This document shows, one piece after another, positions 1 through 10,028 of a stretch of DNA of 20,969 bases. The notes beneath the pieces were generated by a model. That model did not search any database, was not told the DNA's origin, and worked only from the letters and a program-made list of their open reading frames with translations. Numbering within the stretch: position 1 is the first letter of the stretch; each line of letters starts with the position of its first letter. The DNA is from Dinochytrium kinnereticum (Eukaryota; Chytridiomycota; Chytridiomycetes; Chytridiales; Chytridiaceae). The stretch lies in assembly GCA_027604005.1 (NCBI GenBank), contig JADGJT010000380.1:1-20969 (forward strand), in the 5' to 3' direction. The position numbers and the translations under genes were made by a program.

Positions 1-1293
1 ATCACGGAACTCTGCTTCCACTGCCGCGACGCATCCCTCACCAATAACACGGTGATCCCGTGCAACTTTTGCGAAAAGGCATGGCACCAGAGATGTCATG
101 ACCCCATTGTTCCCGATGACGAGGTTGGGAGGGAGGATTGGGTCTGCATGGACTGCGCGGCTGGAGCGTTTGGACCGCCTGTTGTTTTACGAAAGACGGG
201 TGGGGAGGGGGCGAAGGATGGGGAGGGGGTGGCGGGAAAGGATGTGGAGGTGATGGGGGATTGTGGGGAGGATGTTGGGGGTTTGTGGATGGGGGATAGT
301 CATTGTTTGGGGTGTAGGAAGGCGATGGCGGATGGGGAGAAGGCTGCGGCGTTTGTTGGGGAGAATGGGAGTGAGACGATCAAGATGATTGAGAGGGATC
401 CTCGACAGTTTGAGGATGTTTATACGGTTGTTTTTGCGAGGCTTTGTAATGGGTGTAAGTGTGAGGGACAGAAGGTGGGTGTTTTATTATTTTTATGTTT
501 TGTTCAGTTTTGGTTGTGAGGTTCGAAAACTGACTTACCGCCCCACCTTTTCGCTTCTTCTTCGTCTACTTTTGAAAGCGCCAAACCTTCATCTCAAACC
601 TCAAACCCGAGACCCAAACTCTTCTCCTCCTCCAATCCTCCATCCGATACCCAGAGCTCGCCACATTGTTACGAAACAGCGTGACCCCATCCCGCCTGGT
701 GGATTTCTCATTATCCAAACCGGCTCTCCCGACATTCGCGATGCAATCAGGACTACCACCACATATTCCTAGAGGCATTCCGCGGCTTGAGGCTGAGGTT
801 AAGAGAAAGACTGCTAGCAGTAGTGGGAGTTATGAGGAGATGATCTCGATGGGGATTTTACGGTTGGATCAAGGTGAAGGTGAGTAGCCTTCCCCCCCCC
901 CCAACTCTTTATAAACAATATCTTCCTGTATTTCTTACTTACCCCCGCTCTCTCTTCTCACCAACCATGAAAGGCGTCAAACCCAAACTGATCTACGACT
1001 GGATGGAGACGTACTTCAATGACCTTCCCGACAACTTTCGCGCCTCAGCCTCGCAGGCGCTCAAGAAGGGTGTGGATAAGGGAAGGTTTCTGAAGCGTGG
1101 ACCAGGGACGTATGAGCTTAATGGAGGGTATGAGAAGCCGTTGCCTGCCCGGAAGAAGAGGAAGAGACATGGGGAGATCTTTTCTGCGGATGGAGTGATC
1201 CTTGCGGGTGTTGTGGAGGATGGTGTGATGAGCGAGGCGAGTGAGGAGGAGGGGGTGGGTGAGGATGGGGATGGGGATGGAGGAGGTGGGTGA
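1..1293 (+). CDS. PHD-finger protein with winged-helix (H15-like) segment, 5' partial
   Basis: Exons <1-474, 579-879 and 974-1293, all in phase, giving 364 visible residues; the start lies left of the window. Residues 5-52 form a C4HC3 PHD finger (Cys5, Cys8, Cys21, Cys24, His29, Cys32, Cys49, Cys52, with Trp47 two residues before Cys49). PHD fingers usually read histone H3 tails in the nucleus. Two more Cys pairs (102/105 and 149/152, with 154) could bind a second zinc. Exon 3 begins with KPKLIYDWMETYF and continues to FLKRGPGTYEL, which resembles the linker-histone H15 winged helix. A basic KKRKRH patch and an acidic, Gly-rich tail follow. Both introns have good donors but end in AAAG rather than YAG. 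A chromatin regulator is inferred. The PHD call is firm, the winged helix moderate. Exon 3 could instead be a separate small gene starting at the ATG at 967. Confidence 0.75.
892..902 (+). repeat. C11 homopolymer inside intron 2 of the PHD gene
   Basis: Eleven consecutive C residues lie just inside the intron 880-973. The tract is prone to sequencing or replication slippage but does not touch coding sequence. Confidence 0.9.
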
Positions 1294-1655
1294 GGGGGTG
1301 TGGTGAGGGGTGGTTGATGCGTGAGGGTGTCGCAGGAGGCGGAATTAAAAAAAGTGAATTGCCACAGAAAGGCCCCTTTTCCAGAAGTGTGTGACCGTGT
1401 GGCTCCAACCATATTATCTGGCTGGCTGAAAGACGGGATCCTGCGACGCCGTCATCCATCCATCCATCCATCCATCCATCTCACACCCGTCATCCACCCA
1501 TCAGGATCCATTGCATCCGTCATCCATCCGTTGCTGCACCCCTCCACTCCCCTCCCCTCCCCTCTGCCTGCCTGCTTGGGAAGGAGACAGAACGCATGCT
1601 CTGGCAGCTGCGGTGAAGGCCCCTTTCTCAGCAACAGATCCACCTTTGAACCGCA
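1294..1655 (+). promoter_or_regulatory. Intergenic region and probable promoter of the giant coiled-coil gene
   Basis: The 362 bases between two same-strand genes hold a (CATC)7 tract with further scattered CATCC units. They also hold two copies of an AAGGCCCCTTT motif (within 1367-1380 and at 1615-1626), the second about 30 bases before the ATG. No convincing TATA box or gene was seen. The short reading frames here are repeat-derived. Confidence 0.5.
1453..1480 (+). repeat. (CATC)7 microsatellite
   Basis: Seven perfect CATC units, followed by degenerate CATCC copies up to about 1530. It lies upstream of the giant coiled-coil gene. Similar short CATCC runs occur near 17980-18006 in the eS7 leader region. 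Confidence 0.95.
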
Positions 1656-4600
1656 ATGAACCAGCGACCCGCCCGTGAGTTTTCTCTGCCTTAACCTTCC
1701 ACATCCTTCCTCAGGGAGGGAGCCTGATCACCCCGTCATGCGCAATGCACTTGTTCTAACTTGACATCCAATGTCCATGCTCGTCCGATCGTACAGATGC
1801 GCCGCCGCCAGCCTCTTTCCCAGGGGGTGGGCCTCCCAGAGGCTACCAGCAGGGAACACAACAGCAACAGCAACAGCCGCAGGAAGGATCACCAGGCGTA
1901 TTGCAACGCTCTCCGTCCAATGCTCAGCAGAACAGCAACTCACAGCAGAACATGGTCAGCTACCCGGCTCCTCCTCGACGATCCGTGATGCCTCAGAGAC
2001 CTGGAGGCAACCCGAATGAGCCTGGGAATCAGAGAGAGAGGTCCCAACTTCCTGCCCATGTTCAACAGCAGCAACAGCAACAGCAGCAGCAGCAGCAGGA
2101 GCAGTATTATCAGAGGCAGCAGTATATGCAGCAGCAACAGCAGAGGGGCGTGCCTCCACAGCAGCAGCAGATGTATCAGGGGCAGGGACAGAAATGGGGA
2201 GGAGGGGGCGGTGATCCTTACTATCAACAACAACAGCAGCAGCAACAGCAACAAGGTTATGGACAATCCAACTCCCCGCCTTCAGGAAGCATCTCCACTC
2301 CATACGCCCAATCCGTGAGCCCAAACCCCAACAACGGTTACCCCATGAGTCCTCGTGCGAGCCCTCGTCACAATGGCCAGGGATCGGCTGGTGCTCCTTT
2401 GAGCGCTGCGGTTGGTGGGTTCAACGGTATGCCAAACCAAGAGTATATGGATCCTCAACAGCAGCAGCAGCAGCAACCCCCTCCTTACGGAATTCAGGAT
2501 CGGTACGAGCGTGAGAGGGAAGAGCTTTTTTCTATGAGAGGGCCGCAGCAGGGTCAGCCGCCGAGGCAGCGGCCTCCACCTCAACAGCAACAGCAGCAAC
2601 CCATTTCCCAACAACAACAACCACCCTTCCAGCAACAACCGCAGCAACAACGACCCGATCGAAATGCTGATCGTGAGGCCCGTGAACGGGAAATTCTTGA
2701 CAGGCGAAACCAAGCCCGTGCAGAGCAACTCCGGGAGTACAATGAGAGGGAGAGGAGGGATAGGGAGATGAATAACCCTCCACCACAAAATTTGGACGCT
2801 GCGGATGAGTATGGGACGTATGCGGAAGAGGAGGAGGAGGAGCAGGCGTTTGGGGGGTCGGCTAATGCTGCTTCTGGGCCTAGAGGGCCTGGGATGAAGC
2901 AGGGTGATATGATGAAGAAGGGGCCTATTAAGTCGGCTATTAAGAAACCCGGTACGGCGATGGGGGCATTGGCGAAGAAACGGTTGGTGTTTGCGCTATT
3001 TTTCTGAAGTCATCTATACCTCGATTCTAATGATTATACGTTCTTTTTTTTTTTTCAATAGTGCTTCAGCCCAACGCGTCTCAGTGGTCCAATTCAATCA
3101 CAACCGCGACCGCGGAAGTCTCGGCCGCAACAAACCCAAACCCCATCCAACCCACGCCGCTCATCAACCCCCCATCGTCCCCGTTATGGACGATCAGGAT
3201 TTCCAGGAGCTCTACTCCGTCGCCACGGAAGAGGACGACGAAAATGACGATTTCATTGACGAAGAAGTTTACCGCCCTGTTGCCTCTCAGCAGCAACACG
3301 CCCGAGCTTCACCTTCCCCTATCGTTCCATTTGGTGGTCACCTACCCCCTTCCAAACCCAACACTCCAAACAGGGTCAGCATGCTTGGAAAGAAGAATCG
3401 CGTGTCGTTTTATCAGGGGCCGCCGCAGGTGAAGGTTAATGGGCCCCTTGGTGGCGGGGGCCAGGTGAAGAAGGCAGTTGCGCCAACGAGAGTCGGTGGA
3501 AGTAGACAGTGGGAGGAAAGTGAGAGTGGGGAGGAGGAGGTTGTTGTTGATGATGATGGGGAGTGGGATGATGATGAGGATGAGGAGGAGGAGATGTTTA
3601 GGCCAGGGAAGAATGCTTCGCCTATTCCAAAGATTGATCCAAAGGTTCGTTGTTTTGTGTTTTCCGTGTTTTTTTTTTTCTGACTGCTCATAACTGATTT
3701 TTTTATTTTATTTTTCATCTTTTGTTCGTTTATCAGTTTAAGCAGCCGCAGCAAGCTAAACCATTCCAGCCACCGCCCCAAAACCGTGGAGATGAGTACG
3801 GGTATGGCGCTCAACAGCAGCCACATCAAATGCAGCAGCAGCAGCAAGGATTTCCTCAATCACCGCGAGCTGGCCCCGTCGGTGGAGGCAGTCTTCTTCA
3901 AGTACAGCAAGGGCGTCCCGTGGAGGTACTGCTTTCTCCCCTCCAAACGTTGGATTCTAATCTACCCCGTTCTCCTTCAATTAAAAATCCAGCGATCCTT
4001 CACCAACCCGCCAAAATCCCCGAACCCGACCTCCTCACCTCCAAGCCAATCTCAACCCCAGATTCTGCGATCCAATTCAGCGCGTGTGGCAGGTACGGGC
4101 CCGAATCCCAATCTGAACTACCAAATCCCGGGGCTACAGCAAGGCGTCAACGGGCCACTTTACACCGGTCCCCCGCCGCGTGGGATCAGTCGTGCTGGTC
4201 CTGTGTCGGCTGGAGCTGTTCCTCAACAGCCAAACCTGCCTATGCAGAGGCCTAGAGGAGATTCTGGAGCGTCGTCAACTGGCGGTTCACAGCAGCAGGG
4301 GATGAGGCCGATGCAACCTCCACAGCAAAGCGGAAGCCGACGGCCGTCGGATAACGGAAGTGTTGGCACGGAGGCTTCGCAGATCATGTCACCCGCTTCG
4401 GCGTCGAACAAACTTGACGAGTTGATGCAGATGTTTGAAGAGGCCTCAGATGATGAGAATGGGGGGTACAAGCTGCCTCCTATGCCTCAACCTCCTCAAC
4501 ACCTCCGTGGAGCTCCTCCCCAGCAACGCTCCCCGCCACCTCCTCAGAAACCGATGATGATGGCGGGCGTCTCGAAACCCGTGCAACCACCTCCTCACAG

Positions 4601-7600
4601 CATTACCACTCAAGGCTACGCAGCAAGCAGCACCAGCACACCAGCATCATCGGCCCCCACCACCCCAACCGGTGATGACGCAGCGGCTAAGCGACAGCGG
4701 GAACGAGAGCAGAGGAGAAATGAGCGGCAGCAACGGAAACGAAGTAGCCAGCTTTATGAGAATGGGTCGGTTGGATCACCGACTTCAACGGTTTCCCCTA
4801 CGACTCCAGTGACACCACCTCCACCTGCGCCTCCACCCATTTCAGCGCCGTTGAAGCGAAATTCTTCGCAGTTGAGACCTCCCCCTCCGTCGACCAGGAA
4901 TGTTCCGATCAGGGGGGCCGCGATGAAGTCTGTTGATGCTAATAGTGATATGGGGAAAGCAGATGCGTTTAGCCCTTCTTCGGCTATGAGTTCAGAACCG
5001 GACACTGAGTATGATGCGTATGATTACCTCGACAATTATCGGACGTCACGCGCGTCAATGATCCCTCCACCGAATGTTAATACGGTGAAAGAGGATGAGG
5101 AAGGAGACATTTTCAGGAGGGATACTGTTCGGGATACGGTGTTGGATGTCCCCTCGAGGGTTGGAAAATCGCCTGTCTCAGCTGGAACCTTGATGTCACC
5201 TTCCAAGATGATGATGCCACAGCAACGAGAATTGCAGGAAGGTATGGAAAGGTTAGAGCAGGAGTTGGAGGAGGCCAGAAAACAGATTGGGCCTCTTCAA
5301 CGAGATCTGGAGACGGCTCAGATGGCAACGATCCCGGGGTTAGAGCAGTCTTTGCAGGAGTCTGAACAGCAAGTTCAGTCCCTCACGATTGATCTGACTG
5401 CGGCCCGATCGGATTTAAACGACATCACAGCAGCGTGGAATCAGACACGGCAGGAGGCTGATCAGTTCAAACACGAGGTTCGGAAACTCCAAACTGACCT
5501 CGATATGGAGCGATCGACGCTCTTATCCCTGGAAGCCGAAATTGAAGCCCTCCGAGCAGACCGAGACATGGGCGCCTCAGAGATGCATCAAGAGCGCGCA
5601 GCGACCACCGACCGCATCGCTCACCTCGAAGAAAGACTTCGAATGGCCCTTCAAGAGCGTGATGCCGCCATGACGCGGTGTGAAGAGCTCGAAGACGCTG
5701 TTCGGAGGTTGACGGAAGACGTTGAAGCCAGGACTGCGGAGCGAGATGCCGCAGAGGAGGAGGCTGAAACTCTTGCTGAGGAGCGGGATCGAGTCGTCAA
5801 GGAGTTGGAGAGCCGTGAACGTGCTCTCGGAGGCGCTGAGGCAGCTGTTGCTGCTGCTGCTGGGGAGCTTGAGATGATGAGACGGAGGGAGACGGAGTGG
5901 AGCGCCCGTGTGGAGGAGGCTGAAGGAAGGAGAAAGTTTGCAGAGGAGGCGCTGGAAGAAGCTGAGGAGAATTTGTTGCGAACTCAATCCTCCCTTCCTG
6001 ACCCGATGGAACTCTCCACCCTCCGCGCTGAGATCACGTCCATCACGGCTGAGCGAGAAGCTGCCGTCACTGAGCTTGGTGAATCTCGTGAAACTGTTGG
6101 TGTGCTTGCTGGCCGTTGTGCGGAACTTGAGCAGGATGTTGAGAGATGGAGAGGGGAGGAGAGGGAGTTTAGGGAGAGGTGTGAGGAGTTGGAGAAAGAT
6201 CTTGAGGGGGCTGTTAGGAGGTGCAAGGAGGTTGAGGTTGCTCTCGATAATGTGAAGAGGAGTCATGCGGAGGAGTTGCATGCTGTTAGTGGGAGGAGTG
6301 GGGGGTTAATGAGGGAATTGGAGTCTTTGGCTCATGTGGGTGTTTTTTTCAGGATCCTTTTTCTTTTTTCGTGCGGTCATCTAGAAATAGGCGTTGAGCA
6401 AGCCACGGCTTTGTGTTTGCTTGTCCAAAGTCGATTGCTGAACTGACATATCTGTTTTCTGTCTTTATCCAGGAACGCACCGCTTGGGAAACCAAAGTCA
6501 CCGATCTCGAAGCCAGCCTCCAAGAGGTTAGCGCCCAACGTGACGCTTGGCGCACACGCTCCAGCGAGCTCGAAAAAGCACACGACCTCCACCAGCGTGA
6601 ATCTGATGACCGGATTGGCGCGCTCGAACGGGCCCTTGACGATTCCGCCGGAGACATGGGGATCAAACTGGAAGAACTCCAGCTTCAAGTGGGTGATGCT
6701 CGTCACCGGCTTGCAGAAGCTGATGAGAGGATCCATCGACTTGAAGATGAGAAGGCTGGTATTGAGGCTGATTCTGCTGCTCGTGTGAGGGATCTCGAGG
6801 ACGCGCTTGCTGGGGCTGCCGCCGAACGAGAGGAACTTGAGGAGCGGATTGGGAGGGTTACGAGGGAGTTGGAGGAGGCTGAGGAAGAGAGAGACAGTGC
6901 TGCAGCAAAGATTAGTGAGTTGATGGGGCTTTTGAAGACGAGCAGCGAGGAGCAAAAACGGCTTCAAACTCTGGTTACGGATCTCGAACGTACCATCGAA
7001 GAAACCAACAACGATCGCGAAGACCTCGAAGACCAAGTCGATCAGCTCACCAGAGATCTCCGTGTGGCTGAACAATCTCTGCAGGAGTCGCGATCGACCC
7101 ACTCCAACGACCTCGCCGCTCTCCGAGCCGAGCTGGGTGAATCCGCGACCCGATCCGCCGATTCCGACGCTGCCCGTATTGAGACTGTTCGAAATGAAGC
7201 CATGGAATTGGTTCGACAGGCTCAAGAGGAAGTTGAGATCTTAAGAGCTGAAGAAGGGGCCTTGAGGGAGCAGGTTTTGGCTGCTGAGAGGCAGGTTGAG
7301 GAGGCTCTAGAGGGAAGGGAAAGGGCGTTGATGGAGGTTGAGGAGCTGAGGGGAGAGGTTGGAAGGGTTCGAGGTGAGTTGGAGAGCGCTAGAGGGATAA
7401 TTCAGGAGTTGAGGGTTCAGGAGGATGATGCTAGTGATACGATGGCGCATCAGGTGGGTGGTTCTTCTTTTTTGTTGTTTGTGCATTTAGATGTTATTTT
7501 TAATGTTATTGTTAATTTAGGCTGCTCGATTGAAGGAACTTGAGAACGAGATCAAGACGTTAAAAGAATCACAAGTAGTGGTTGAAAGATCCGTCGCGCG

Positions 7601-9515
7601 TCAATGTAAGAAGTCTTTCTGCTGCACTAGGAGTATCTCTAACTTTTTAATAATTACAGCTGTCATCAGCGCAACCGACAGCCAAGGCAAAAGCCTCGTT
7701 ACGGACGCCCTTGACCAGCTAGCCGACCTCCAAACCCTCATCGACGAAAAAACCGTGGAATGCGACTCTCTCCGCACCCGCCTAACGTCCGCCGAAGAAA
7801 ACATCCGGGAAATGGGCACCCTGCTTGACCACGCCAACAACGAGGTTGACAACCTTCGTCACGATGTCGATGAAGCCCAGACACGTGCTGCAAGACTTGA
7901 GACGGCCCGAGCTGCTATTGAAGAGGCTGCGGATGAGGCTGCTGCCATTGCCAGACATGAAGAGGAGAATGCGAAGCTTGAGATGGAGAGACTACGAGCG
8001 ATGGTTTCTACACTTGAGAGTGAGTTAGGGAGTGCGAGGGAGATGGCGGCGAGGGAGCTGCCTCCTCCTGCTGAAGTGGTTCCGTCCGTTGTTCCTGAGG
8101 TCGATGTGGAAGCTATCGTCCAGGAACGCATCCAAGAACGCATAGCAGAAATCTCAGCAAATGAGGAGTCTCTGCGCGAAAAGATCCAACAGCTCGAGGA
8201 GCAATCTCAAATAGGCACCTCTTCCCTCGTCCAACAACTTCAAGACCAAGAGGAAGAAGCTAAAGAGATGCGTGAAACCCTTGTCTCCCGTTTAAGAGGT
8301 CAAGAAGCTGAAGCTGCTGATCTTCGGCTTCAAATCGAAACTTTGAGACAGGAGACTATGGACGCTGTTGCTAAAGCTAAGGAGATGGAGGAGAGAGCTG
8401 CACGGAATGAGGAGCAAGCAAGGGATATGATGATGGCTAACGAGGAGAGAGCAAAGACCATTGATGAGGCTTTCCAGGCTGCTCAGCAGGAGATTGAGGC
8501 TTTGAGGGCTCAGTTAGCTAATGCTTCGACTCCTCAGGTTGACCCTCAGAGACAGAGCGCCTCGTCTGATAGTTTTACAAGCTACACTACCGCGTCGGCA
8601 GGTGGAGCCTCGCAGATCACACACCTTCCACCCGTCTCAGAGCAAGGGTCAAGTAGGCCGTCATCCCTAGGCCACGAAGTCAGCCCTCCTACTGCTGTAT
8701 CAGGAGAAGAATCCACTGGTGCAACACCAGAGCCCAAGAAAGGTGGATTCCTTTCATCTCTCTGGGGATCCCGTCAAGGCGGTTCAAGCGCCGCAACGGC
8801 TAAGCCATCCCCACCACCCGGCCCGCCACCCCCAAACGTCGCAGCCCAAGCTTCATCCTTCTTCACAAACCTTGTTGGAGGGGTTACTCAGAACCAGAAT
8901 GCATCCTTACCACCTTTGCCTCCTCCCAATGAATTTCCGTTACCCCCTCCACCACCATCGGGCGAAATGCCGATTCCTCCTCCACGATCACAGTCGAATG
9001 AAGCACTATATGAGCATATGCTTCCACCACCTCTCCCTCCAACGGGCAGCGTTCCCCCTCCACCCCCACCAATGGGTGCGATGCCCCCCGCCCCTCCTCC
9101 TCCAGGGATGCAACCACAGGAGTGGTCACAGGAACATCAGTTTGGTGTTCCCGCGCCTTCTCATCAAGATGGTACACCGTACGATATGCCGCCTAGATAC
9201 TCATACCCCCAAGGAATTCAAAATGATGTTCCCTCTCCGCAAGTCTTCGTAGAAGGAACTCAGCAACACTTTGACCAGCCTGAGGGAATACCGCAGGGTC
9301 TTCCACAGGGGTTTGAGTATGACGTGCCACCTCAGTCGGAGTACCCTGCTAGTCCTCCTATTCACCCTCCCAGAGGTACATCGATGAAGATAGACGGGAT
9401 AGAGCCTTCTCCTTTATCTCCATCGCCGGTGATGGCTGAAGGGCAGTCTACGGCGGGTACGGGCGGTGAAGGGGAAAGGAAGGACGGATGGTTCTTATTT
9501 GGAAGGGCGATGTAG
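1656..9515 (+). CDS. Giant Gln-rich / coiled-coil / polyproline scaffold-like protein
   Basis: Eight exons: 1656-1674, 1797-2982, 3062-3644, 3737-3925, 3993-6335, 6473-7453, 7521-7605 and 7660-9515. They sum to 7242 bases and 2413 residues with every phase closing. The start is the ATG at 1656, followed by a GTGAGT donor and a CTAAC branch site. Residues 20-330 are Gln/Pro/Gly-rich with Gln runs near 97 and 150. Acidic stretches lie near 350 and 563-582. Residues 600-1065 are disordered, Ser/Pro-rich, with LDELMQMFEEASDDE near 800. About 1068-2086 is almost continuous Glu/Leu/Arg heptad-like coiled coil. About 2179-2290 contains repeated blocks of four to six prolines, like formin FH1 regions that bind profilin, SH3 or EVH1 domains. 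The protein ends in WFLFGRAM. I recognise no catalytic domain and cannot name a family. A structural scaffold for cytoskeleton, polarity or membrane tethering is an inference. Confidence 0.8.
2063..2098 (+). repeat. CAG/CAA polyglutamine tract (12 codons)
   Basis: Twelve consecutive Gln codons mix CAA and CAG and end in six pure CAG codons. The tract lies in exon 2 of the giant coiled-coil gene, near residue 97. Length variation between strains is likely because of the pure CAG end. Confidence 0.9.
2225..2254 (+). repeat. Second CAA/CAG polyglutamine tract (10 codons)
   Basis: Ten consecutive Gln codons in the same exon, near residue 150, flanked by Tyr and Gly codons typical of low-complexity prion-like sequence. 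Shorter Gln runs follow near 2455-2480 and 2580-2660. Confidence 0.9.
7606..7659 (+). other. 54-base stop-free intron within the giant coiled-coil gene
   Basis: The segment starts GTAAGA, contains a CTAAC branch motif and ends TTACAG. It is 18 codons long and keeps the frame open. Reading through would insert Cys- and Phe-rich residues (KKSFCCTRSISNF) into a highly charged coiled coil, so I call it an intron. Retention would yield a viable, longer protein. Confidence 0.8.
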
Positions 9516-9796
9516 ATCGAATGTGGGCTCTTTCAGTTTCCGTTGTTTTTTTGTTGATTGCATATTTCTGCATGTATCAAGTTCTTTGATTTTCATTTTT
9601 TTATTTTGTATTTGATCAATGCCTATATCGGTTTCATCTTTTGGATGCTCATTTTCCCTTTTTTGCGTCGATGTCTTCTTTTTCTCATTTTGGGCGACGA
9701 CTCAACCAAATGTTCTTTTCGTTTTTGTTTTTTTGGATCGATTTTGATACTTCACCTCTTATTAGACGCTCGTTTTCATTTCGGTGCTCTGTAGAC

Positions 9797-9802
9797 AATA
9801 AA
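9797..9802 (+). terminator. Candidate polyadenylation signal AATAAA
   Basis: An exact AATAAA about 280 bases after the stop of the giant coiled-coil gene, in T-rich sequence. Fungal signals are degenerate, so earlier cleavage is possible. Confidence 0.4.
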
Positions 9803-9881
9803 CTATGTTTTGGTTCTGTTCTAAGATATATTTTTTTTCTCGGTATTCCTTGGCTTTACATTGTTTTGTTGGTTTTTTTTC

Positions 9882-9905
9882 AAAAAAAAAAAAAAAAAAA
9901 AAAAA
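9882..9905 (+). repeat. A24 homopolymer
   Basis: Twenty-four consecutive A residues directly after a T8-C stretch, between two convergent genes. It could be a poly(dA:dT) nucleosome-depleted tract or a slippage product. No retrotransposon body is seen next to it, and no target-site duplication was found by eye. Confidence 0.9.
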
Positions 9906-10028
9906 GGAATCTTAAGCACCCATGCTCAACATGAGAAGAATTGCGTCGTTATGAACCAGCATAATTCCGTACACAGTCAAGGCCTGCTATCATAAGGTAA
10001 AAGAAAAAAAGAAAATGTCTGAAGTTAC

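Larger units (their letters stand above)
9516..10028. other. 3' intergenic region between convergent genes, T- and A-rich
   Basis: No gene seen. The left part is strongly T-rich 3' flank of the giant gene with an AATAAA at 9797-9802. It is followed by a 24-base A run and an A-rich stretch before the stop codon of the first minus-strand membrane-protein gene. The apparent reading frames encode only Phe-rich translation of T-rich DNA. Confidence 0.7.

Noticed and set aside
2063..2660. Repeated CAG/CAA blocks, considered as a CRISPR-like or satellite array
   Set aside because: The units are trinucleotides in one open coding frame with no spacers; they encode polyglutamine.
1940..2788. Long minus-strand Leu-rich frames opposite the Gln-rich exon
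   Set aside because: They are mirror translations of CAG/CAA repeats (giving Leu/Val/Ala runs), not independent genes.
1901..9515. Giant gene read as several separate or frameshifted pseudogenes because its frame changes repeatedly
   Set aside because: Every frame change coincides with a GT...AG intron whose removal restores phase, giving one uninterrupted 2413-residue product.
9558..9934. Phe-rich positive-strand frames downstream of the giant gene
   Set aside because: They are translations of T-rich 3' flank and run into the A24 tract; no coding signature.
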